From an uncultured Eubacteriales bacterium (GTDB lineage: Bacteria; Bacillota; Clostridia; Oscillospirales; Oscillospiraceae), in NCBI GenBank assembly GCA_900549865.1, contig URPU01000073.1:1-12048 (forward strand): a DNA stretch of 12,048 nucleotides, in the 5' to 3' direction. Made by a program: the position numbers and the translations under genes. Below are positions 6,823-12,048 of this stretch, piece by piece. The notes under the pieces are model-generated. The model was not told the origin of the DNA and ran no database searches. It saw nothing but the letters and a program-made list of their open reading frames with translations. Every line of letters begins with the position of its first letter. Position 1 is the stretch's first letter.

Positions 6823-7287
6823 TTATATTGAAAAGAGTCCGAATGCCATCGGCACATTAAGCAGATACTTGAACGCGAAGTACACCACGAGGGTGGCCGC
6901 CGCGGAGATAGCAAAGGTGATGTAGATTTTTTTCTTGCCGAACCACTGGATGAACGTGAAGAGCATGGCAGTGGTGGTGAGGATGAAGCCGACGGGGTGC
7001 AGAAGGATGGTGTAGATCACGAGAATGAGCATGGAGATATACACGCGGCGGGTGCCGGGCGTCCACAGCTCTATCTTCTCGTCATCCTCCGGCTTCATTT
7101 TGAGCGTGCGCGCCGCAAGAATTGCCGCGCACAGCAGCATGACGACCGAGATGCAGATCGGCCAGAGGCCGGGGCCGGGCACGCCAGTGCCGTAGTCGGC
7201 CGCGGTGGGGTAACCGGAGGCTATGGCGATGACAGTGATGCCAAGTATCGCGCACAGCACCGAGACAATAATATTACCCTTTTTCAT
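6823..7287 (-). CDS. tctB: Tripartite tricarboxylate transporter small subunit TctB
   Basis: A 154-residue membrane protein with four predicted transmembrane segments: about residues 5-25, 42-60, 83-100, and a last pair or long hairpin from about 103 to 150. The cytoplasmic loop is charged (KMKPEDDEKIELW). The sequence after the first segment, SGYPTAADYGTGVPGPGLWPICIS, resembles the usual TctB GPGxFP-type pattern. TctB is the small partner of TctA in the TTT membrane complex. The ATG at 7287 is preceded by GGGAGG (7299-7294). It sits between tctC, 105 bases upstream and separated by a strong hairpin, and tctA, 12 bases downstream. Sequence conservation in TctB is low, so the call rests on size, topology and position. 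Confidence 0.9.
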   Translation of the reverse strand: MKKGNIIVSVLCAILGITVIAIASGYPTAADYGTGVPGPGLWPICISVVMLLCAAILAARTLKMKPEDDEKIELWTPGTRRVYISMLILVIYTILLHPVGFILTTTAMLFTFIQWFGKKKIYITFAISAAATLVVYFAFKYLLNVPMAFGLFSI

Positions 7288-7339
7288 TGAGTGCCTCCCA
7301 ACATGATTGAAGTGGTTTGAGGTTCGCGGAAAAGCCGGA

Positions 7340-7365
7340 GGGGGCGGAGCGAAGGCTCCGCCCCC
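7340..7365 (-). terminator. Strong intercistronic hairpin between tctC and tctB
   Basis: GGGGGCGGAGC (7340-7350) and GCTCCGCCCCC (7355-7365) form a perfect 11-bp GC stem around a 4-base loop, 27 bases after the tctC stop codon. On the - strand it is followed by TCCGGCTTTTCC, a weak U tract. It may act as a leaky terminator or a barrier to 3' exonucleases, keeping the binding-protein mRNA in excess over the permease mRNA. The hairpin is certain; the function is inferred. Confidence 0.6.
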
Positions 7366-7392
7366 TGAGAGGTTTTATGTATTGCGCGGATA

Positions 7393-8424
7393 TCAGCCGA
7401 CCTTGAGGCCAAGCTCATTGACGAGATCGATGTACAGCTGGCGCTGCGTGCCCATCATCTCATAGAAGGAGGGGCCGTCCATGATGTCAATGACGTTGTT
7501 GGTGTTGTTCATGAACTCAACAAACTGGTCGGAGGCAGCAGCCTCGGAGAAGATGCGGTAGAGCTCCGCCACGACGTCATCGGGCGTGGAGGCCGGAACG
7601 GCAATGCCGCGCCAGGTGCCGAGGACTGCGTCATAGCCGCACTCTTTGCAGGTGGGCACATCGGGGATAGCGGCGAGGCGGTCATTCGCCATGACGGCGA
7701 GGACCTTCAGGTCGCCGGACTGAACGAAGGAGTTGACCTCGGAGTAGGAGACGGCGACAGCGTCGATGTGGCCGCCGAGCAGGTCGGTGATAGCACCGGC
7801 AGCGCCGTCATAGCCGACGTGCTTGAACTCGGTGCCGGCGGTCTTTGCAAGACCGGCCGCGGCAAGGTGCCAGATGGCGCCGATGCCGGAGTTGCCGACG
7901 GTTACTTCGTTGTTCTTGGAGTACTCGATGAAGTCCTCAAGGCTGTTGAAGCGGTCGTCGTCCGCCTTGACGGTTATCGCGGAGCAAGCGGAGTTGACGA
8001 GCATGATGGGCTTGAACATGTCATAGGTAAGGCCGGCGTTGTTGCCCATCGCCTCGAGAGTGACGAGCTCGACCGTGACCATGGTGACGACGGAGCCGTC
8101 ATTGGCCGCATTCGCGCCGTAGAGCATACCGGTCGCGCCGCCCGCGCCGGAACGGTTCTCGACGTTGATGTTCTTGAAGCTGCCCTTCGCCGCGTCGGCA
8201 AGGCCGCGCATAACGGCGTCGGTGCCGCCGCCGGCGTCATAGGGGACGACGCAGGTGACGTTGAGATTGCTCAGGTCTACCGCGGGGGCCTCGGTGCTGG
8301 CCTCGATCTGGGTCTCAGTTTCAGCAGCCGCGGGGGCCTCAGCGGCGGGAGCCGCCTGCTGGCCGCAGGCGCACAGCGCGAACGCCATAACGAGCGCCAG
8401 TGCAAGTGCTATAAGCTTTTTCAT
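7393..8424 (-). CDS. tctC: TTT transporter substrate-binding lipoprotein TctC
   Basis: A 343-residue extracytoplasmic solute-binding protein that captures substrate for TctAB. The start is the ATG at 8424, giving MKK, a hydrophobic run and the lipobox LCAC with Cys20. Bases up to 8511 in the same frame add a non-hydrophobic stretch that cannot be a signal peptide. GAGGAA (8436-8431) is the ribosome binding site. Residues 21-50 form an Ala/Glu/Thr/Pro-rich tether. The mature domain opens with VPYDAGGGTDAVMRGLADA (from about 60) and ENRSGAGGATGM, both standard TctC/BugT signatures, and closes with an amphipathic helix (MMGTQRQLYIDLVNELGLK). Its isoleucine codons are mostly ATC (12 of 16), unlike the ATA-rich flippase gene, which fits high expression. 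It follows the KDG kinase gene after 83 bases. Ligand identity cannot be read from the sequence; a carboxylate sugar acid is the contextual guess. Confidence 0.94.
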   Translation of the reverse strand: MKKLIALALALVMAFALCACGQQAAPAAEAPAAAETETQIEASTEAPAVDLSNLNVTCVVPYDAGGGTDAVMRGLADAAKGSFKNINVENRSGAGGATGMLYGANAANDGSVVTMVTVELVTLEAMGNNAGLTYDMFKPIMLVNSACSAITVKADDDRFNSLEDFIEYSKNNEVTVGNSGIGAIWHLAAAGLAKTAGTEFKHVGYDGAAGAITDLLGGHIDAVAVSYSEVNSFVQSGDLKVLAVMANDRLAAIPDVPTCKECGYDAVLGTWRGIAVPASTPDDVVAELYRIFSEAAASDQFVEFMNNTNNVIDIMDGPSFYEMMGTQRQLYIDLVNELGLKVG

Positions 8425-8507
8425 GGTTGTTTCCTCTTTCTTTTTAAATTTATTTATTTGACGGCCGCTTGGAATTGCACACCGTTCAAATTCCTGTTTC
8501 AGACGCC
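8425..8507 (-). other. AT-rich kdgK-tctC spacer with a small inverted repeat
   Basis: This 83-base gap is longer than the other spacers in the operon except the tctC-tctB one. It holds an inverted repeat GGAATT (8471-8476) / AATTCC (8489-8494) and an A/T-rich stretch just before the tctC ribosome binding site (around 8440-8460). I find no convincing -35/-10 pair for a separate promoter. The unstructured A/U-rich leader could favour strong translation of the binding protein. Confidence 0.4.
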
Positions 8508-9536
8508 TCAACGCTGCACACGCCCGGAAGCGTTGCCCGCGGCAAGCGCCTCGACCTCGGCGGCGCTCATCTGGTTGAAGTCATGCTCAACACTGTGCTT
8601 GAGGCAGGAGGCCGCGACGGCGAAGTCAATGGCCTTCTGGTCGTCCTTGCCGGAGAGCAGGCTGTATATAAGCCCGCCGCCGAAGCTGTCGCCGCCGCCG
8701 ACGCGGTCAACGATATGGACGCGGTAGGTCGTGGAAAAGACGGCGGAGTCGGTCTTTGCGTCGTACAGCATCCCGGCCCAGTCGTTGTCGCTGGCTGAGA
8801 TGGAGCCGCGCAGAGTGATGGCGACCTTCCTGCAGCCGAAGCGCTGCGCGATCTGGCGCGCGACGCTGATATAGCCCGCATGGTCGAGCTTGCCGCTGTC
8901 GATGTCCGTATTCTCGGCCTCGATGCCGAAAACGTCCTTGGCGTCCTCCTCATTGGCGATGCAGACGTCCACATAGGGCAGGAGCTTTGCCATGCATTCA
9001 CCGGCCTCGGCCCTTGTCCACAGCTTCTTGCGGTAGTTTAAGTCGCAGGAGACCGTGACGCCCTTTGCCTTTGCCGCCTTGCAGGCCGCAAGGCAGGCCT
9101 CCGGCATTTCACCGCCGAGGGCCGGGGTTATCCCTGTCCAGTGGAACCAATCGGCCCCGTCGAATATCTTATCCCAGTCGAACTCCGCCGCCTTGGCCGT
9201 GGCGATGGCGGAACCGGCGCGGTCATATATGACCTTGGAGGCGCGCTGTGACGCGCCCTTTTCGCAGTAGTACACGCCCAGACGCGCGCCGCCGCGCAGC
9301 ATGAAGGAGGTGTCAACGCCGTAACGGCGAAGCTCATTCACGGCGCACTGGCCGATCTCATGCGCGGGGACCTTTGAGACAAAGGCCGCGTCAAGCCCGT
9401 AGTTTGCCAGAGAGACGGCCACGTTGGCCTCGCCCCCGGCATAGGTGGCCTCAAACTTGTCCGCCTGCACAAAGCGGAGGTACCCCTCCGGATTGAGGCG
9501 CATCATTATCTCGCCGAAAGTAATAACTCTTGCCAT
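8508..9536 (-). CDS. kdgK: 2-keto-3-deoxygluconate kinase (PfkB family)
   Basis: A 342-residue ribokinase/PfkB-type sugar kinase, the expected size for KDG kinases. It phosphorylates 2-keto-3-deoxy-D-gluconate at O6 with ATP to give KDPG in the cytoplasm. The N-terminal substrate-binding segment has GGEAN (34-38) within the first PfkB signature region. SCDLNYRKKLW lies mid-protein, and the C-terminal signature GGGDSFGGG carries the catalytic base Asp283. The clostridial form with ITFGEIMMRLNPEGY at the start is normally annotated 2-dehydro-3-deoxygluconokinase or simply sugar kinase. The ATG at 9536 has a usable GAGG at 9549-9546. The gene begins 17 bases after the stand-alone aldolase gene, whose product would use the KDPG made here. 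This pairing makes KDG the likely substrate over other sugars of the family. Confidence 0.92.
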   Translation of the reverse strand: MARVITFGEIMMRLNPEGYLRFVQADKFEATYAGGEANVAVSLANYGLDAAFVSKVPAHEIGQCAVNELRRYGVDTSFMLRGGARLGVYYCEKGASQRASKVIYDRAGSAIATAKAAEFDWDKIFDGADWFHWTGITPALGGEMPEACLAACKAAKAKGVTVSCDLNYRKKLWTRAEAGECMAKLLPYVDVCIANEEDAKDVFGIEAENTDIDSGKLDHAGYISVARQIAQRFGCRKVAITLRGSISASDNDWAGMLYDAKTDSAVFSTTYRVHIVDRVGGGDSFGGGLIYSLLSGKDDQKAIDFAVAASCLKHSVEHDFNQMSAAEVEALAAGNASGRVQR

Positions 9537-9553
9537 TGTCCTCTTCCTCTCAA

Positions 9554-10213
9554 TTATTCCGCCGCCGAAGCCACAGCCGCGGTCATCGCCCTTGCCGCTT
9601 CGGCGAGCTTATCGAACTCGCCCGCTTCTATCCACGCGCGCTTTGCAAGATTCCCACCGACGCCGAGGCCGACGGCACCGGCCTTGAGAAACGCCGCGGC
9701 GTTGCCCTCATTTATCCCGCCGACGGCCATGAGCTTCACATGGCTTATCGGCGCACGCACGGCCTTTATGTATCCGGGGCCGAGCTCCCCCGCGGGGAAG
9801 AGCTTGACAAAGTCCGCCCCGGCATTGTGCGCCGTCATTATCTCCGTCGGCGTGAGCGCGCCGGGCATGGAGACCATGCCGAGCTCACGCGTGCGGCGTA
9901 TAACGTCCGTATTCACATCGGGCGAGATGATGAAGCCGCCGCCGTGCGTGTGCGTGAGCTCCACAAGCTCCGTGCACGTGACGGTGCCCGCACCGACGAA
10001 CATCCGCCCCGCGTACTCCTGCGCCAGCGCGCCGATGGCCCCGGCCGTCGCCGCCCATGTTTCCGGCGCACGCTGGTCATAGGTGATCTCCATCAGCCTG
10101 ACGCCGCCCTCATACAGCGCCTGCGCGACCTTCCTGCACTGATCCGCGCCGACGCCGCGGACTATCGCAATAAGCTTTTCCTTCTCGACTCTTTCGATTA
10201 TCTGCTGCCGCAT
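9554..10213 (-). CDS. eda: KDPG/KHG aldolase (stand-alone), first gene of operon
   Basis: A 219-residue class I aldolase of the Eda family. Glu42 (in RLMEITYDQ) is the catalytic general base and Lys137 (in DFVKLFPAG) forms the Schiff base. AVGGIN and GLGVGG line the phosphate site. It should split KDPG to pyruvate and glyceraldehyde 3-phosphate, or 4-hydroxy-2-oxoglutarate to pyruvate and glyoxylate. It differs from the aldolase domain at 4343-5299 throughout (ITYDQ against ITLRT, FPAGELGPGY against FPAGVYGG), so the two are separate subfamilies and not a recent duplication. One could be a KDPGal (DgoA-like) enzyme for the galactonate epimer. The ATG at 10213 follows GGGAGG (10227-10222). It is promoter-proximal, just below the palindromes at 10231-10257. 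Confidence 0.9.
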   Translation of the reverse strand: MRQQIIERVEKEKLIAIVRGVGADQCRKVAQALYEGGVRLMEITYDQRAPETWAATAGAIGALAQEYAGRMFVGAGTVTCTELVELTHTHGGGFIISPDVNTDVIRRTRELGMVSMPGALTPTEIMTAHNAGADFVKLFPAGELGPGYIKAVRAPISHVKLMAVGGINEGNAAAFLKAGAVGLGVGGNLAKRAWIEAGEFDKLAEAARAMTAAVASAAE

Positions 10214-10230
10214 TTCCGGCGCCTCCCTAT

Positions 10231-10257
10231 TTTCATATTATGAAAGTGATTATCACT
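10231..10257. promoter_or_regulatory. Adjoining palindromes: candidate IclR-type operator
   Basis: TTTCAT-ATT-ATGAAA (10231-10245) and AGTGAT-T-ATCACT (10245-10257) are two inverted repeats with perfect 6-bp arms that share one base. They lie immediately downstream of the operon -10 box, in the leader of the first aldolase mRNA, where a bound repressor would block transcription. The divergent IclR-family gene makes its product the obvious candidate ligand. The motif does not match the enterobacterial KdgR box as I remember it. Confidence 0.5.
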
Positions 10258-10274
10258 ATTTGATATCCAAGTTC

Positions 10275-10303
10275 ATAATACAAAATTGATTTCCATTTGT
10301 CAA
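10275..10303 (-). promoter_or_regulatory. Sigma-A promoter for the sugar-acid operon
   Basis: On the - strand, a perfect -35 TTGACA (10303-10298) and a -10 TATTAT (10280-10275, 5 of 6) are separated by exactly 17 bases. Transcription should start near 10268, about 55 bases before the aldolase ATG. This is the strongest promoter-like sequence in the window. Confidence 0.8.
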
Positions 10304-10361
10304 CAATTTTCCGCCTGACATATTAAACGAATTTTCGGCGTGTTTTAGTGCAAAATGACGG

Positions 10362-10390
10362 TTGACTAAAAATATTACTCATGTTAAATT
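10362..10390 (+). promoter_or_regulatory. Probable promoter of the IclR-family gene
   Basis: TTGACT (10362-10367) and TAAATT (10385-10390) are spaced by 17 bases, placing a start near 10397 and a leader of about 37 bases before the ATG at 10434. An alternative -10, TATGAT (10390-10395), fits consensus better but would need a 22-base spacer. The -35 boxes of this and the divergent operon promoter are about 58 bases apart. Confidence 0.6.
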
Positions 10391-10403
10391 ATGATAAAAG
10401 ATT

Positions 10404-10420
10404 TTTTCAAATTGTGAAAA
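10404..10420. promoter_or_regulatory. Inverted repeat TTTTCA-N5-TGAAAA in the regulator leader
   Basis: A 6-bp-arm inverted repeat (10404-10409 and 10415-10420) lies between the predicted start of transcription and the ribosome binding site of the IclR-family gene. Its TTTCA/TGAAA arms recall the palindrome at 10231-10245, so the regulator may bind both sides and control itself. Confidence 0.4.
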
Positions 10421-10433
10421 TGGAGTTCATATT

Positions 10434-11216
10434 ATGGCTAACGGCTCACCGGTGCAGTCCATCGACCGGGTTTTTGACATTGTTGAAGCGCTCTCCAACC
10501 ACTCTCACGGCATGACGCTGACGGACCTGTCGGCGGAGGTGGGGCTGCATGTGAGCACCACGCACAGGCTTCTTGCGGCGCTGACCGCGCGCGGCTATGT
10601 GCAGAAGGATATAGAGACGGGCAAATACAGGCTGACAATGCGTCTTTTTGAAGTCGGCAGCCGCGTCGTGGGCGGGATGAACCTTGTGTCGGTGTCGCGC
10701 CCGTTTCTGGAGCATCTGGCCTCCGCCACGGGCGAGACTATCCATCTTGTCGCCCGCCACGGGGATGAGGTGGTGTATCTATATAAAGAGGACACCAGCA
10801 ACAGCATCGTGCGCATGGCCTCCTTCGTGGGGCTGCGCAATCCGATGTACTGCACGAGCGTGGGCAAGTGCATTCTGGCCTATCTGCCGGAGGACGAGGT
10901 GCGCGCGATATGGTCGCGCACGGTCGTGACGGCCTTCACGCCGAACACGATAACCGATTACGACGCGCTGACGCGGGAGCTTGCCGCCGTGCGGCGCGAC
11001 GGCTACGCCATGGATAATGAGGAGCACGAGCTGGGCGTGGTGTGCATCGGCGCGCCGATATTCGACTACAGCGGCTCCCCCGTCGCCGCGCTGAGCGTAT
11101 CTTTCCCGGCCTCGCGCATCGGAGAGGAGCGCCGCGTGGCCTTCGCGCGCGACATAAAGACGAATGCCCGCGCCATAACGAACCTCCTTGGCGGCCCGGC
11201 GGACATGAGCATGTGA
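10434..11216 (+). CDS. IclR-family transcriptional regulator
   Basis: A 260-residue regulator of normal IclR length. The N-terminal winged helix-turn-helix spans about residues 6-70 (recognition region around LSAEVGLHVSTTHRLLAAL, wing KDIETGKYRLT). The C-terminal effector-binding domain (about 80-250) shows ETIHLVARHGDEVVYLYKE, SVGKCILAYL, and the conserved late segment ELGVVCIGAPIFDYSG followed by VAALSVSFPA. Members bind promoter DNA as dimers or tetramers and respond to small acids, including KDG in the KdgR subgroup. The ATG at 10434 has GGAG at 10422-10425. Divergence from the sugar-acid operon across a 220-bp AT-rich region with palindromes argues that it controls that operon and probably itself. 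The effector may be KDG or KDPG (inferred). Whether it represses or activates is not visible, though the palindromes downstream of the operon -10 favour repression. Confidence 0.94.
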   Translation: MANGSPVQSIDRVFDIVEALSNHSHGMTLTDLSAEVGLHVSTTHRLLAALTARGYVQKDIETGKYRLTMRLFEVGSRVVGGMNLVSVSRPFLEHLASATGETIHLVARHGDEVVYLYKEDTSNSIVRMASFVGLRNPMYCTSVGKCILAYLPEDEVRAIWSRTVVTAFTPNTITDYDALTRELAAVRRDGYAMDNEEHELGVVCIGAPIFDYSGSPVAALSVSFPASRIGEERRVAFARDIKTNARAITNLLGGPADMSM

Positions 11217-11258
11217 GACGGCACGCGGCAAAACGCACATCATATCATATACAGCCAC

Positions 11259-11315
11259 AACCGGCACTCAGGTCATTTGCCCTGAGTGCCGGTTCGTACA
11301 TTTATATATTTTTTT
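11259..11315 (+). terminator. Terminator of the IclR-family gene
   Basis: AACCGGCACTCAGG (11259-11272) and CCTGAGTGCCGGTT (11281-11294) form a perfect 14-bp stem with an 8-base loop, 42 bases after the stop codon. A run of seven T residues follows at 11309-11315, after an AT-rich 14-base gap. The stem is excellent, but the delayed T run makes it slightly unusual. It insulates the flippase gene downstream. Confidence 0.75.
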
Positions 11316-11377
11316 ACACATATTTTGCGGACAGCTTATGCCGCCCCCGCGCATATGCTTTACGGGGAGGGCTGCAT

Positions 11378-12048
11378 ATGATTCATAAAAAGAGACTTGT
11401 ATACAACACTTTTCTGCTGACGGGCGTTTCGCTGCTGATGAGCTGCATAGGCATCGCCTTTCAGGTGTGGCTCGTCGGGCGGATAGGCTCCGCCGGGATA
11501 GGGCTGTATCAGCTCGTGCTCTCCGTCACGGGGCTTATGGCGACCTTCGCCGTGTCCGGCATACGCTTCGCCTCGACGCGGCTTATATCGGAGGAGCTGG
11601 GCGGATATAGCTGCGGAAGCATACGCCCGGCAATGACGCGCTGCCTCGCCTACGGCCTTCTGTTCGGCGCGGCGGCGGGCGCGGTGCTGTGGCTGCTGGC
11701 AGAGCCGATAGGCTTTCTGTGGATAGGCGACGCGCGCACGGTGCGTTCGCTTCGGCTGAGCGCGGTCAGTATGCCGTGCATATCGCTGTGCGCGTCGCTG
11801 TCAGGCTACTTCACGGCCTGCGGGCGCGTGTGGAAGCCAAGCCTTGTGCACCTTATTGAGCAGCTTGCGGGCATCGCGCTGGTCGCGGCCTGTCTTGCAC
11901 GCGTGCCGCGCGCGGATATAGAGCTGAGCTGTGCGGCGGTGACGGCGGGGCGCGTGACAGCGGACATATTGTCGCTGGGGCTGATGTTCGCCGTCTATCT
12001 GCACGACAGGCGCGCGCACTACGGCGAGGCGTGCCGCGGAACGCGCCT
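11378..12048 (+). CDS. SpoVB/MATE-like polysaccharide flippase, 3' end outside window
   Basis: An open frame of 223 complete codons with no stop, starting at ATG 11378 after a strong GGGGAGG (11364-11370). The product is a multi-pass membrane protein of the polysaccharide-exporter branch of the MOP superfamily. The first segment (residues about 8-30, NTFLLTGVSLLMSCIGIAFQVWLVGRIG) and the following GIGLYQLVLSVTGLMATFAVSGIRFASTRLISEE match the start of clostridial SpoVB-type proteins, which flip lipid-linked cell-wall or cortex precursors. Further hydrophobic segments occur near 87-110, 125-150, 160-180 and 195-210. Full family members have roughly 450-550 residues, so over half is missing. Its isoleucine codons are strikingly ATA-biased (11 of 15). 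SpoVB itself is one option; a general oligosaccharide flippase is another. Confidence 0.8.
   Translation, partial: MIHKKRLVYNTFLLTGVSLLMSCIGIAFQVWLVGRIGSAGIGLYQLVLSVTGLMATFAVSGIRFASTRLISEELGGYSCGSIRPAMTRCLAYGLLFGAAAGAVLWLLAEPIGFLWIGDARTVRSLRLSAVSMPCISLCASLSGYFTACGRVWKPSLVHLIEQLAGIALVAACLARVPRADIELSCAAVTAGRVTADILSLGLMFAVYLHDRRAHYGEACRGTR

Noticed and set aside
8425..8511. N-terminal extension of TctC to 8511
   Set aside because: It would put about 29 polar and basic residues before a clear lipoprotein signal peptide. The ATG at 8424 has its own ribosome binding site.
10231..10257. Assigning the palindromes as a KdgR box
   Set aside because: The arms are in the TTTCA...TGAAA order and spacing does not match the enterobacterial KdgR consensus as I remember it, so only a generic IclR-type operator is proposed.
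3540..11216. Treating the operon as a mobile or defence island
   Set aside because: No integrase, transposase, tRNA target, attachment repeat, nuclease or toxin-like gene. Every gene has a clear metabolic, transport or regulatory family.
11300..11377. Sporulation sigma factor promoter before the flippase gene
   Set aside because: TTTACA at 11313 lacks a good -10, and the CATATGCT-like match near 11353 has no convincing -35 partner, so no promoter is annotated.

Overview
The window looks like chromosomal DNA from a GC-rich, probably spore-forming member of the Clostridia, of the Oscillospirales type. This is inferred from strong GGAGG ribosome binding sites, clostridial-type lipoprotein signals, short palindromic intergenic repeats, and a SpoVB-like flippase at the right edge. 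The genus cannot be fixed from sequence alone. There is no tRNA, rRNA, insertion sequence, phage gene or CRISPR array.

Left part (1-3112, + strand): the 3' part of an ApbE-type FAD:protein FMN transferase lipoprotein, then, 33 bases on, a complete recG helicase gene. Bases 3113-3539 carry no credible gene. They hold several perfect short hairpins and a 12-bp direct repeat, which look like clostridial palindromic repeat elements, followed by the hairpin that probably ends the next operon.

Centre (3540-10213, - strand, transcribed right to left): a seven-gene catabolic operon. In transcription order it encodes a KDPG/KHG-type aldolase, a 2-keto-3-deoxygluconate (KDG) kinase, the three parts of a tripartite tricarboxylate-type transporter (binding lipoprotein TctC, small membrane protein TctB, large permease TctA), a second KDPG aldolase fused to a C-terminal VOC (glyoxalase-fold) domain, and a gluconate 5-dehydrogenase/KduD-like SDR. 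The simplest reading is uptake of a sugar acid by the transporter, oxidoreduction to KDG, phosphorylation to KDPG, and cleavage to pyruvate and glyceraldehyde 3-phosphate. An IclR-family regulator (10434-11216, + strand) is divergently transcribed across an AT-rich 220-bp control region. That region has a near-consensus promoter for the operon, two adjoining palindromes just downstream of it, and a second promoter for the regulator.

Right edge (11378-12048, + strand): the N-terminal third or more of a SpoVB/MATE-like polysaccharide flippase, running off the window.

The most notable points are a TTT transporter dedicated to a KDG/KDPG operon, the aldolase-VOC fusion beside a second stand-alone aldolase, the well-structured divergent operator region, and a hairpin between tctC and tctB that could set subunit ratios. 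I see no sign of a defence, mobile or otherwise unprecedented system. The novelty here is metabolic.
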